A stretch of 64,000 bases of DNA from Paracoccus liaowanqingii (lineage in GTDB: Bacteria; Pseudomonadota; Alphaproteobacteria; Rhodobacterales; Rhodobacteraceae): contig NZ_CP038439.1 in assembly GCF_004683865.2 (NCBI RefSeq), positions 1 to 64,000 of the forward strand. Direction: 5' to 3'. Made by a program: the position numbers and the translations under genes. The notes under the pieces are model-generated. The model was given only the letters and a program-made list of their open reading frames with translations, was not told the origin of the DNA and ran no database searches. Positions 57,156 through 64,000 of this stretch are shown one piece after another (the stretch's first letter is position 1; the number at the start of each line of letters is the position of its first letter).

Positions 57156-58720
57156 CCTTGCACCTCGGGGCTGGTCTGGGTTTCGGGCAGGGGTGCGTCG
57201 CCGGGCATCGGCGCAGGCGCGTCGGCCGGCATCTCGGCGGGCATCGGGGTGGCGGGCGCCTCGGGGCCCGGGTCGGCGGCGGCAACGGCCTCGGCGGGCA
57301 ACAGCCAGCCGGTGACGGTGCCGCGATCCGACAGGACCTCGCGCGCGGCGGCCATGACCTCATCGGCGGTGACGGCGCCCAGGATGTCGGGCCAGTCGGT
57401 CACGTCCTCGACGGTCAGGCTGGTCGACAGGCCCTGGCCATAGTCATAGGCCCGGCCATGCGCCGAATCGCGGGCATAGATCTGGGCGGCGCGCAGGCGC
57501 GTGCGCACCCGGTCCAGATCCGCCTCGTCGACCCCGTCCGTCAGAAACTGCGCCAAGGCGTCGTCCAGCGCGGCCTCGGCCTCGGCGGGGTCCATGTCCT
57601 GCGCGGGGATCAGCGACAGGCGGAACTCGGTCGGGTCCAGCGACAGGCCGTCATAGCTGGCCCCCACCCACAGCGCCTTGCCCGGCAGCATCAGCCGCTG
57701 CGCCAGAACCGAGGTCTGCGCCGAGCCGCCCAGAAGATCGGCCAGCACGGTCAGCGCCGCCGCCTCGTCCTGATCGCCCGCGTTGCGCTCGGGCGCCAGC
57801 ACGGCGCGGATCATCGTGGGCTGGGCCACGCGGGGGTCCGACATCTCGATCCGCCGCTCGGTCCGCTTGGGGGGTTCCTGCGGGCGCAGGCGGGGCTCGG
57901 CCTCGCCCTTGGCGGGGATGGGACCGTAATGCTCCTCGGCCAAGGCGCGGGCCTCATCGGGGGTCACGTCGCCCGCGATGACCAAGATCGCCTCGTGCGG
58001 GGAGTAATGCGTGTCGTACCAGTCGATCGCATCGGCGCGGGTCAGCGCCGCGATCTCGTCGCGCCAGCCGATGATCGGGCGGCCGTAAGGGTGGTTGTCA
58101 TAGAGGATCGCGTTCATTTCCTCGGCGAACAGGGCCTGGGGGCTGCTGTCCACCCGCTGCGCGCGCTCCTCCAGCACGACCTGCCGTTCGGCCTGCCAGT
58201 CGTCGTCCGAGATCTGCAGGTTGGCCATCCGGTCGGCTTCCATCTCCATGATAAGGGGCAGGCGGTCGCTGGCGATGCGCTGGAAATAGGCGGTGAAATC
58301 CCACGAGGTGAAGGCGTTGTCGCTGCCGCCATTGGCGGTGACGGTCTGCGAGAACTCTCCGGGTTCCAGCGTGTCGGTGCCCTTGAACATCAGGTGTTCC
58401 AGATAGTGGGCGATGCCGGACTTGCCCGGCACCTCGTCGGCGGCGCCGATGCGGTACCAGACCATCTGCACCACGACCGGGGCGCGGTCATCCTGGATGA
58501 CCACGGCCTCCAGCCCGTTGGGCAGGGTGAAATGGGTGATGTCCCCGGGCATCGCGTCGGAGGCGGGGGCAGCCTCGGCGGCCCCGGTGGGTTGGGCCGC
58601 CGCGGGCTGGACCTCGGGGGACGGGGTGTCGGGAGCCTCGGCGGGCTGGGCCAGCGCGGGCAGGGACGTGCTCAGGGCTAGGGCCGTGATCAGGGCGGAA
58701 CGGAATGCGGGGCGACGCAT
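57152..58720 (-). CDS. M16-family zinc peptidase, catalytic subunit
   Basis: This 522-residue protein has a signal peptide ending LPALAQ and a Pro/Ala-rich linker (about 26-58). The M16 zinc motif HYLEH is at 105-109 and ERQVVLEER lies downstream. A C-terminal tail of about 45 residues is also Pro/Ala-rich. It is expected to pair with the next gene as a processing peptidase in the periplasm. Substrates are unknown. Confidence 0.92.
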   Translation of the reverse strand: MRRPAFRSALITALALSTSLPALAQPAEAPDTPSPEVQPAAAQPTGAAEAAPASDAMPGDITHFTLPNGLEAVVIQDDRAPVVVQMVWYRIGAADEVPGKSGIAHYLEHLMFKGTDTLEPGEFSQTVTANGGSDNAFTSWDFTAYFQRIASDRLPLIMEMEADRMANLQISDDDWQAERQVVLEERAQRVDSSPQALFAEEMNAILYDNHPYGRPIIGWRDEIAALTRADAIDWYDTHYSPHEAILVIAGDVTPDEARALAEEHYGPIPAKGEAEPRLRPQEPPKRTERRIEMSDPRVAQPTMIRAVLAPERNAGDQDEAAALTVLADLLGGSAQTSVLAQRLMLPGKALWVGASYDGLSLDPTEFRLSLIPAQDMDPAEAEAALDDALAQFLTDGVDEADLDRVRTRLRAAQIYARDSAHGRAYDYGQGLSTSLTVEDVTDWPDILGAVTADEVMAAAREVLSDRGTVTGWLLPAEAVAAADPGPEAPATPMPAEMPADAPAPMPGDAPLPETQTSPEVQG

Positions 58721-58851
58721 GGGTGGGGCAACCTCCTCTTGCTGCGCCGAAACTTGGACCCCGGGCCGGGGCGGCGCAAGCGCCCTCGCGGGATTGTGCG
58801 GCGCCCGGAGCCATCCGTCGCGGCTGCCGGTGGGGCCATCGCCGCGCCCGG

Positions 58852-60072
58852 TCAGGCCGCCAGCCGCAGCGGCAGGCGACGCGGGCCGTGGGCCTGCAGC
58901 CCCGCCTTCCAGTCCGGCGCGCCCGCCGGCGCCAGATCCGGGGCGCGGGCCAGCAGGGCGGTGAACAGCACCTCCATGTTCAGCCGCGCCAGGTTGTTGC
59001 CCAGGCAGACATGGGGGCCCGCGCCGAAGGCCAAGTGCAGGTTCGGATGGCGGGTGATGTCGAAGGCATCGGCGCGCGCGAAGGCGGCCGGATCGCGGTT
59101 GGCCCCGGCATAGAGCAGCCCGAATTTCGTCCCCCGCGCCCAGTCCTGCCCGCAGATCGCCAGGTCCTGCGCGGCATAGCGGTGAAAGAAGGGCAAGGGC
59201 GCGGCAAAGCGGAACATCTCCTGCACGGCGCGGGGCATCAGGCCGGGATCCGCGCGCAGCAGGGCCAGCTGGTCGGGATGGGTCAGCAGCGCATGCAGCC
59301 CCGACCCCATCACGTCGATGGTCGAGCCATGCCCGGCATGCAGGATCTGCATGATCGTGGCGATCAGCTCGTCATGGGTCAGAAGGCCCGCGCGTTCCGC
59401 CCCGATCATCGCCGACATCAGGTCGTCGCGGGGCCGGGCGGAGCGCTCGGCGTGCAGATCCTCCAGCAGGACGGCAAAGAGGCGCGTCGCCTCCTCGGCG
59501 CGGGCCTTCTTCGCGGCGGTGCGGTCGATGTCGAAATAGCTGACCACCTGGTCGGACCATTCGGTCATCCGCGGGGCCAGCGCCGGGTCGGTGCCGATCA
59601 GATGGCCGATCACCTGCCCCGGCAGCAGCGCCGCCAGATCGGCCACGAAGTCGATCCGCCCGCGCGGGATCAGCCGGTCCAGCGCGCCGCCCACCCACGC
59701 GGTGACGAAGCCGCGCAAGGCCTCCAGCCGGGTCTTGGTGAAGAACGGGAATACCGCGCGGCGCAGCCGGTCGTGATCGGGGCCGTCCGTGTCCAGCATC
59801 GAGGTCTGCACGAAGCGTTCGTGGAACGGCATGTCGTGGAAGTTGCCCGCGACCTTCAGGCGCCGCACCTCGGCGGGCGGGGCGAAGGCGGCAGGGTCGC
59901 GCACCATGCGGCGGTCCAGCGCGAGGGCGCGGACATCCGCCATCCGCACGGCCAGATGCCCGTCGAAGCCCGGCCAGAAGGGCAGGCCCGGCTGCGCCCG
60001 CAAGGCGTCATAGGCAGGCCAGGGATCGGCCCCGAAATCCGGGGCCAGAGGGTCGAATACGGCAACCGTCAT
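58852..60072 (-). CDS. Cytochrome P450
   Basis: This 406-residue P450 has the heme-binding signature [15 protein letters not shown] with thiolate Cys356, the K-helix ExxR (QEMFRF) and an I-helix [11 protein letters not shown]. In this helix the usual acid/Thr pair is replaced by Gly-Ser. The substrate is unknown. ATG 60072 is chosen because [22 protein letters not shown] is a typical P450 N-terminus. It lies between DUF3035 (10 bp) and the M16 pair, a break in what is usually a housekeeping gene string. Confidence 0.92.
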   Translation of the reverse strand: MTVAVFDPLAPDFGADPWPAYDALRAQPGLPFWPGFDGHLAVRMADVRALALDRRMVRDPAAFAPPAEVRRLKVAGNFHDMPFHERFVQTSMLDTDGPDHDRLRRAVFPFFTKTRLEALRGFVTAWVGGALDRLIPRGRIDFVADLAALLPGQVIGHLIGTDPALAPRMTEWSDQVVSYFDIDRTAAKKARAEEATRLFAVLLEDLHAERSARPRDDLMSAMIGAERAGLLTHDELIATIMQILHAGHGSTIDVMGSGLHALLTHPDQLALLRADPGLMPRAVQEMFRFAAPLPFFHRYAAQDLAICGQDWARGTKFGLLYAGANRDPAAFARADAFDITRHPNLHLAFGAGPHVCLGNNLARLNMEVLFTALLARAPDLAPAGAPDWKAGLQAHGPRRLPLRLAA

Positions 60073-60082
60073 CTGGCGCGCG

Positions 60083-60604
60083 TTACTCGGCGGCAGGCGC
60101 GGGCGCGGTCGAGGTGATGGCCCCGGCGCGCTGCCAGCGCAGCTGCTCGGTCGCGGCGTCCAGCGCCATCGGGGCATAGGCGCGCTGATAGACGGGGGTG
60201 CCGGCGATCCGCTCCAGCGGGCGGCGGCCGTTGCGGGCGCGCCAGTCGGCATCGGCCTCGGCCAGTCGCGCGCGGATCTGCGGATCGCTGCCGCCGCGCC
60301 CGGCATGGGCCACCAGCGCCTGGTCCGGGGCGCCGACGCCACGGTTGGCCAGCCGCTCGGGGCTGCCGCCCAGGGCGGCGACCGCATCCCCCAGGGGGTT
60401 GGGGTCGGTGATGTTGGCGCCGCCCGGCGTGGGCGCGGGCAGCACGGCCAGATCGGGCGGCATCGCCAGGGACCGGGTCGGCAGGATGGCGAATTCGTCC
60501 GGACTGCTCTGGCCGGACTTGAAGTTGTTCAGGGTCGCGCCGCCCGAACAGCCTGCAAGGCCCAGTGCTGCCGCAAATCCGATCACCAGCGCGCTCGTCC
60601 GCAT
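60083..60604 (-). CDS. DUF3035 outer-membrane lipoprotein
   Basis: This 173-residue protein starts with a lipoprotein signal ([13 protein letters not shown], lipidated Cys19). DUF3035 features follow: [21 protein letters not shown] and [12 protein letters not shown]. The family is found almost only in alphaproteobacteria and has no known function. In this window it sits directly downstream of lspA, the lipoprotein signal peptidase gene that would process it, and upstream of the P450. Confidence 0.88.
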   Translation of the reverse strand: MRTSALVIGFAAALGLAGCSGGATLNNFKSGQSSPDEFAILPTRSLAMPPDLAVLPAPTPGGANITDPNPLGDAVAALGGSPERLANRGVGAPDQALVAHAGRGGSDPQIRARLAEADADWRARNGRRPLERIAGTPVYQRAYAPMALDAATEQLRWQRAGAITSTAPAPAAE

Positions 60605-60634
60605 GTCTTGGTCCCCTTGTGCTCTGGCCCCGGT

Positions 60635-61354
60635 CTAGCCGGATTTTCCGTCGCCGTCACGACCCTCTCGGTCGGTCGGCGCAAAGAGGTCGGGCTGATG
60701 CGGCGCCGGGCGCGGGGCCTTCGGCGGCTCGGGGGCGGTGACAGGCGGGCGCTTGGGCTTGGGGGGCGTGCGCGCAAGGGCGGCGGGGGCCTCGGCCTTG
60801 GCCTGCGGCATCAGCACCAGTCCGATCGCGCCCGCGAAGATCGAGATGTCGGCCACGTTGAAGCTGTAGGGGTTCTGCCAGTTCGGCAGCGACATGTTCA
60901 GGAAATCGGCCACCGCGCCATAGAGGAACCGGTCCACCACATTGCCGAGCGCGCCGCCGATCAGCAGCCCCGCCGAGACGCGGGCAAAGCGCCCCAGGGC
61001 GGCACGCCAGATCCAGATCCAGACCCACGCACAGATCGCCAGCGCGATGGCGATCAGCACCCACCGCATGAAGTCCTGCCCCGAGGACATCAGCCCGAAG
61101 TTCACCCCCTGGTTCCACGCCATCCGCAGGTTCAGCCAGGGCGGCAGCACGTCGATGTTGCGCACGACGTCCAGGTTCAGGACATGCACGACCAGGTATT
61201 TCAGCGCCTGATCCACCACGAAGATCGCCGCCGCGACCCACGCGACCAGCCGCATGTCGCTGCGCGGCGGCCCTGCGGGGGTCTGGGGGGCCGCCGGGCG
61301 CGGCTTGCGCGGGCGGGGGGGCTTTGCCGCCCCCGGGGTGACCGGCGCGGCCAT
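60635..61354 (-). CDS. lspA: Lipoprotein signal peptidase LspA with extended termini
   Basis: LspA cleaves lipoprotein signal peptides. The 239-residue protein has four helices and the two catalytic Asp motifs GNVVDRF and FNVADISI. It is longer than the usual 160 residues: about 34 Pro/Ala-rich residues precede [12 protein letters not shown] and about 45 follow the last helix. ATG 61354 overlaps the purH stop (ATGA). Starting instead at 61252 would give a normal N-terminus. Confidence 0.9.
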   Translation of the reverse strand: MAAPVTPGAAKPPRPRKPRPAAPQTPAGPPRSDMRLVAWVAAAIFVVDQALKYLVVHVLNLDVVRNIDVLPPWLNLRMAWNQGVNFGLMSSGQDFMRWVLIAIALAICAWVWIWIWRAALGRFARVSAGLLIGGALGNVVDRFLYGAVADFLNMSLPNWQNPYSFNVADISIFAGAIGLVLMPQAKAEAPAALARTPPKPKRPPVTAPEPPKAPRPAPHQPDLFAPTDREGRDGDGKSG

Positions 61355-62943
61355 CAGTGGCGGAAATGGCGCTGGCCCGTCAGGACCATCGCCAGCCCAA
61401 GCCGGTTCGCCGCCGCGATCACCTCGTCGTCGCGCATCGATCCGCCGGGCTGGATCACCGCGCGGGCGCCCGCCTCGGCCAAGGCCTCGATGCCGTCGGC
61501 GAAGGGGAAGAACGCATCCGAGGCCACAGCGGACCCCACCGTCAGCGGCTGGTCCAGACCCATGGCCTGGGCCATGTCCTCGGACTTGCGGCGGCCGATG
61601 CGGGTGCTGTCCACGCGGCTCATCTGGCCCGCGCCGATGCCGACGGTCGCCAGGTCCTTGGCATAGACGATGGCGTTCGATTTCACGTGCTTGGCGACGG
61701 TCCAGGCGAACATCAGATCGGCCAGCTCGTCCTCGGACGGCTGCCGCTCGGTCACGATGCGCAGGTCGGCGCGCGCGACATGGCCGTTGTCGCGGCCCTG
61801 CGCCAGAAAGCCGCCCGCAACCTGGCGGAAGGTCAGGCCCTCCGCGCGGGGATCGGGCAGGCCGCCCGTGGTCAGCAGGCGCAGGTTCTTCTTGGCGGCG
61901 AAGATGCGCTTGGCATCCTCGTCGGCATCGGGCGCGATCACGACCTCGGTGAAGATCTTCACGATCTCCTCCGCCGTGGCACCGTCTAGCGGCCGGTTCA
62001 ACGCGATGATCCCGCCGAACGCCGAGGTGCGGTCGCAGTCGAAGGCCCGCTTGTAGGCCTCCAGTGCGGACGCGCCCTGCGCCACGCCGCAGGGGTTGGC
62101 GTGCTTGATGATCGCGCAGGCTGGGCCGTGGGCCGCGTCGAACTCGGCGACCAGTTCGAAGGCGGCGTCGGTGTCGTTGATGTTGTTGTAGGACAGCTCC
62201 TTCCCTTGCCACTGGCGGGCCGAGGCCACGCCGGGCCGGGTCTCGCCGGCGACATAGAAGGCCGCCTGCTGGTGCGGGTTCTCGCCATAGCGCAGCCCCT
62301 GCGCCAGCGTTCCGGCGAAGGCCCGGCGCCGGGGCGTCGCCTCGCCGATCGCCCCGGCCATCCAGGTGCTGACGGCGGCGTCATAGGCGGCGGTGCGGGC
62401 ATAGGCGATCTGCGCCTGACGCTGGCGGAAGGGCAGGGTGGTGGCGCCGTCATGCGCGTCCAGTTCGGCCAGCACGGCGTCGTAATCCTGGACGTCCACC
62501 ACCACGGTGACGAAGCCGTGGTTCTTGGCCGCCGCCCGGATCATCGCCGGGCCGCCGATATCGATGTTCTCGATGCAGGTGTCGTAATCGGCGCCCTTGG
62601 CGACGGTCTCTTCGAATGGATAGAGGTTCACCACCAGCAGGTCGATGCCGCCGATGCCGTGCTGCTCCATCGCCGCGACGTGGTCGGGGTTGTCGCGCAG
62701 GGCCAGCAGCCCGCCGTGCACCGCCGGGTGCAGGGTCTTGACGCGGCCGTCCATCATCTCGGGGAAGCCGGTGATCTCGGCCACGTCGGTGACCTGCAGC
62801 CCCGCTTCGCGCAGCGCCTTGGCGCTGCCGCCGGTCGACAGGATCTGCACCCCGCGCGCCGCCAGGGCGGTCGCGAATTCGGTCAGGCCGGTCTTGTCGG
62901 AAACGGAGATCAGCGCACGCCGGAGGGCAACGGAAGCGGTCAT
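61354..62943 (-). CDS. purH: Bifunctional AICAR transformylase/IMP cyclohydrolase PurH
   Basis: PurH carries out the last two steps of IMP synthesis. The 529-residue length is normal. The N-terminal cyclohydrolase domain ([20 protein letters not shown]) and the transformylase domain with [13 protein letters not shown] are both clear, and it ends [14 protein letters not shown]. It is followed by overlapping lspA, and preceded by a small ORF and rsmB on the same strand. Confidence 0.97.
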   Translation of the reverse strand: MTASVALRRALISVSDKTGLTEFATALAARGVQILSTGGSAKALREAGLQVTDVAEITGFPEMMDGRVKTLHPAVHGGLLALRDNPDHVAAMEQHGIGGIDLLVVNLYPFEETVAKGADYDTCIENIDIGGPAMIRAAAKNHGFVTVVVDVQDYDAVLAELDAHDGATTLPFRQRQAQIAYARTAAYDAAVSTWMAGAIGEATPRRRAFAGTLAQGLRYGENPHQQAAFYVAGETRPGVASARQWQGKELSYNNINDTDAAFELVAEFDAAHGPACAIIKHANPCGVAQGASALEAYKRAFDCDRTSAFGGIIALNRPLDGATAEEIVKIFTEVVIAPDADEDAKRIFAAKKNLRLLTTGGLPDPRAEGLTFRQVAGGFLAQGRDNGHVARADLRIVTERQPSEDELADLMFAWTVAKHVKSNAIVYAKDLATVGIGAGQMSRVDSTRIGRRKSEDMAQAMGLDQPLTVGSAVASDAFFPFADGIEALAEAGARAVIQPGGSMRDDEVIAAANRLGLAMVLTGQRHFRH

Positions 62944-63019
62944 GGGGGCCTCGTGTCTGGTTTGCCCCCGGTTACCGAAGCCCGGGCCGAAGGTCCAGCA
63001 CGGATGCCCCCGAAGGGCC

Positions 63020-63190
63020 TCAGCGGCCGCCGAACAGCTTGCGGGCCAGACCGGCTGCGGCGACGATCATCACCGCCGTCCCGATCCCCGAGGCCAGCCC
63101 GCCGGCCCCGCGCGACACGGTGGTGGCGCTGCGGGTCCGCATGACGGCCTGCGCGATCTTCAGTCCCAAGGCGATATAGCTCAGTTTCAT
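63020..63190 (-). CDS. Small hypothetical protein, 56 residues
   Basis: This product starts [20 protein letters not shown] and has a weakly hydrophobic C-terminal helix ([18 protein letters not shown]). GTG 63211 would add seven residues, but ATG 63190 has AAGGATGAC upstream and is preferred. It lies between rsmB and purH in the same direction. The function is unknown; it may be a membrane-associated peptide. Confidence 0.65.
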   Translation of the reverse strand: MKLSYIALGLKIAQAVMRTRSATTVSRGAGGLASGIGTAVMIVAAAGLARKLFGGR

Positions 63191-63250
63191 GCTGTCATCC
63201 TTTCGTGTCACGGCTGCTGGCGAAAGCCGCGACGGGCGGGGCGGGTTCCC

Positions 63251-64000
63251 TCACGAAGGCGTTCGCAGCCGGGCCATGTAGAACCCGTCCATGCCGCCCC
63301 GATCGGACCAGTAATCCGGGCGCAGGCGCAGCCCGCCCTCTTCGGTGATCCAGGCCGGGTCGATGCCGGGCAGGTCGGGGCTGTCCACGGTCACGCCGGG
63401 ATGACGCTCCAGCGCCTCGGCCACCTGCACCTCGCCCTCGTCGGGGATCAGCGAGCAGGTGGCGAAGACCAGCCGCCCGCCGGGGCGCAGCAGGGTCAGG
63501 GCATGGTCCAGAAGCGCCGCCTGCAGCTCGATCAGCTCCGCGATGCCGTGGCCGTCGCGGATGAAGGGTAGGTCGGGGTGGCGGCGGATGGTGCCGGTGG
63601 CCGAGCAGGGCGCATCCAGCAGGATCGCGTCGAAGGGCGCCTCGGGGCGCCAGTCCAGCACATCGGCGGCGACCAGGTCGGCGGTCAGGCCGCAGCGGGT
63701 CAGGTTCTCGGTCACCCGGCGCAGGCGCCCCTCGCTGATGTCGACGGCGGTGACCCGGGCCCCGGCGGCTGCCAGCTGCAGCGTCTTGCCGCCCGGCGCG
63801 GCACAGAGATCCGCGATCCGCTCGGTCGGCTGCGGGTCCAGCAGGCGCACGGGCAGGGCGGCGGCGGCATCCTGCACCCACCAGTCGCCCGCCTCGAAGC
63901 CCGGCAGGGTCGAGACCTGCGCCGGTCCGGTCATCCGCCAGGATCCGGTCGGCAGCGCCTCGGCCCCCGGCACCGGCGTGGCGCCGGGCTTCAAGGTCAG
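63251..64000 (-). CDS. rsmB: RsmB/NOP-family rRNA cytosine-C5 methyltransferase, partial
   Basis: The visible 250 codons are the C-terminal catalytic part; the 5' end lies beyond the window. AAPGGKT is the SAM-binding motif. LLDAPCSATGTIRRHPD and FATCSLIPDEGE contain the two catalytic cysteines of m5C methyltransferases. RsmB methylates C967 of 16S rRNA in E. coli. NOP2/RsmF-like relatives cannot be fully excluded without the N-terminal NusB-like domain. Confidence 0.88.
   Translation of the reverse strand: MTLKPGATPVPGAEALPTGSWRMTGPAQVSTLPGFEAGDWWVQDAAAALPVRLLDPQPTERIADLCAAPGGKTLQLAAAGARVTAVDISEGRLRRVTENLTRCGLTADLVAADVLDWRPEAPFDAILLDAPCSATGTIRRHPDLPFIRDGHGIAELIELQAALLDHALTLLRPGGRLVFATCSLIPDEGEVQVAEALERHPGVTVDSPDLPGIDPAWITEEGGLRLRPDYWSDRGGMDGFYMARLRTPS

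Noticed and set aside
53830..57363. A 1,177-codon minus-strand frame that includes mutL
   Set aside because: Only the part from 55674 downwards resembles MutL. The rest runs through the M16 gene in another frame.

Overview
The window is high-GC, tightly packed chromosomal DNA that looks like a Paracoccus-type member of the Rhodobacteraceae (Alphaproteobacteria). The reasons are the dnaA-dnaN-recF-gyrB cluster, an alphaproteobacterial GTTC-N7-GTTC LexA box, DUF3035 and MbfA proteins, an IS630 element, and a dispersed GC-rich repeat of the kind common in this family. The genus is an inference. About 65 genes are supported. No rRNA, tRNA or CRISPR was seen, and no gene-free stretch exceeds 300 bases.

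Layout: 1-6.3 kb holds dnaA, dnaN, recF and gyrB. At 6.35-7.4 kb an IS630-family element lies between gyrB and an outer-membrane beta-barrel gene. At 8.3-13.9 kb, on the minus strand, is the four-gene ligase-associated repair operon: MBL exonuclease, ATP-dependent ligase, Lhr-type helicase and PdeM. It is followed by a DMT exporter, HU, AMP nucleosidase, an SDR, a UbiH-type hydroxylase and glutaminase. At 20.2-22.9 kb is a two-gene operon of a radical SAM protein and a DUF4130-UdgX fusion, preceded by a perfect LexA-type box. This is the strongest candidate for a poorly described system. LolA, an MFS permease, a HAD phosphatase and a YadA-like trimeric autotransporter follow.

At 28-34 kb are Lrp and Rrf2 regulators and a sulfate-uptake cluster: two tiny ORFs, a binding protein with no Cys and no Met after the start, CysT, CysW and a short CysA. 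SerB, a TSUP permease, asparaginase, an IalB-like protein, RlmN, RsgA, a LOG protein, DapD, a DUF188 protein and ExoD come next. At 43.7-47.4 kb is a minus-strand cluster of histidine kinase, response regulator, DUF2478, TusA-like protein and MbfA. The mbfA frame is broken at a G6 tract. At 47.6-53.8 kb are fRMsr, GFA, LysE and RluA family proteins, a TVP38 protein, an MBL hydrolase, a saccharopine dehydrogenase and a sugar dehydrogenase.

The last 10 kb, on the minus strand, runs rsmB (cut by the window edge), a small ORF, purH, lspA, a DUF3035 lipoprotein, a cytochrome P450, paired M16 peptidases and mutL. Many operons show 1-8 nt stop/start overlaps, indicating translational coupling. A roughly 60-bp repeat occurs three times nearly intact and in four shorter forms.
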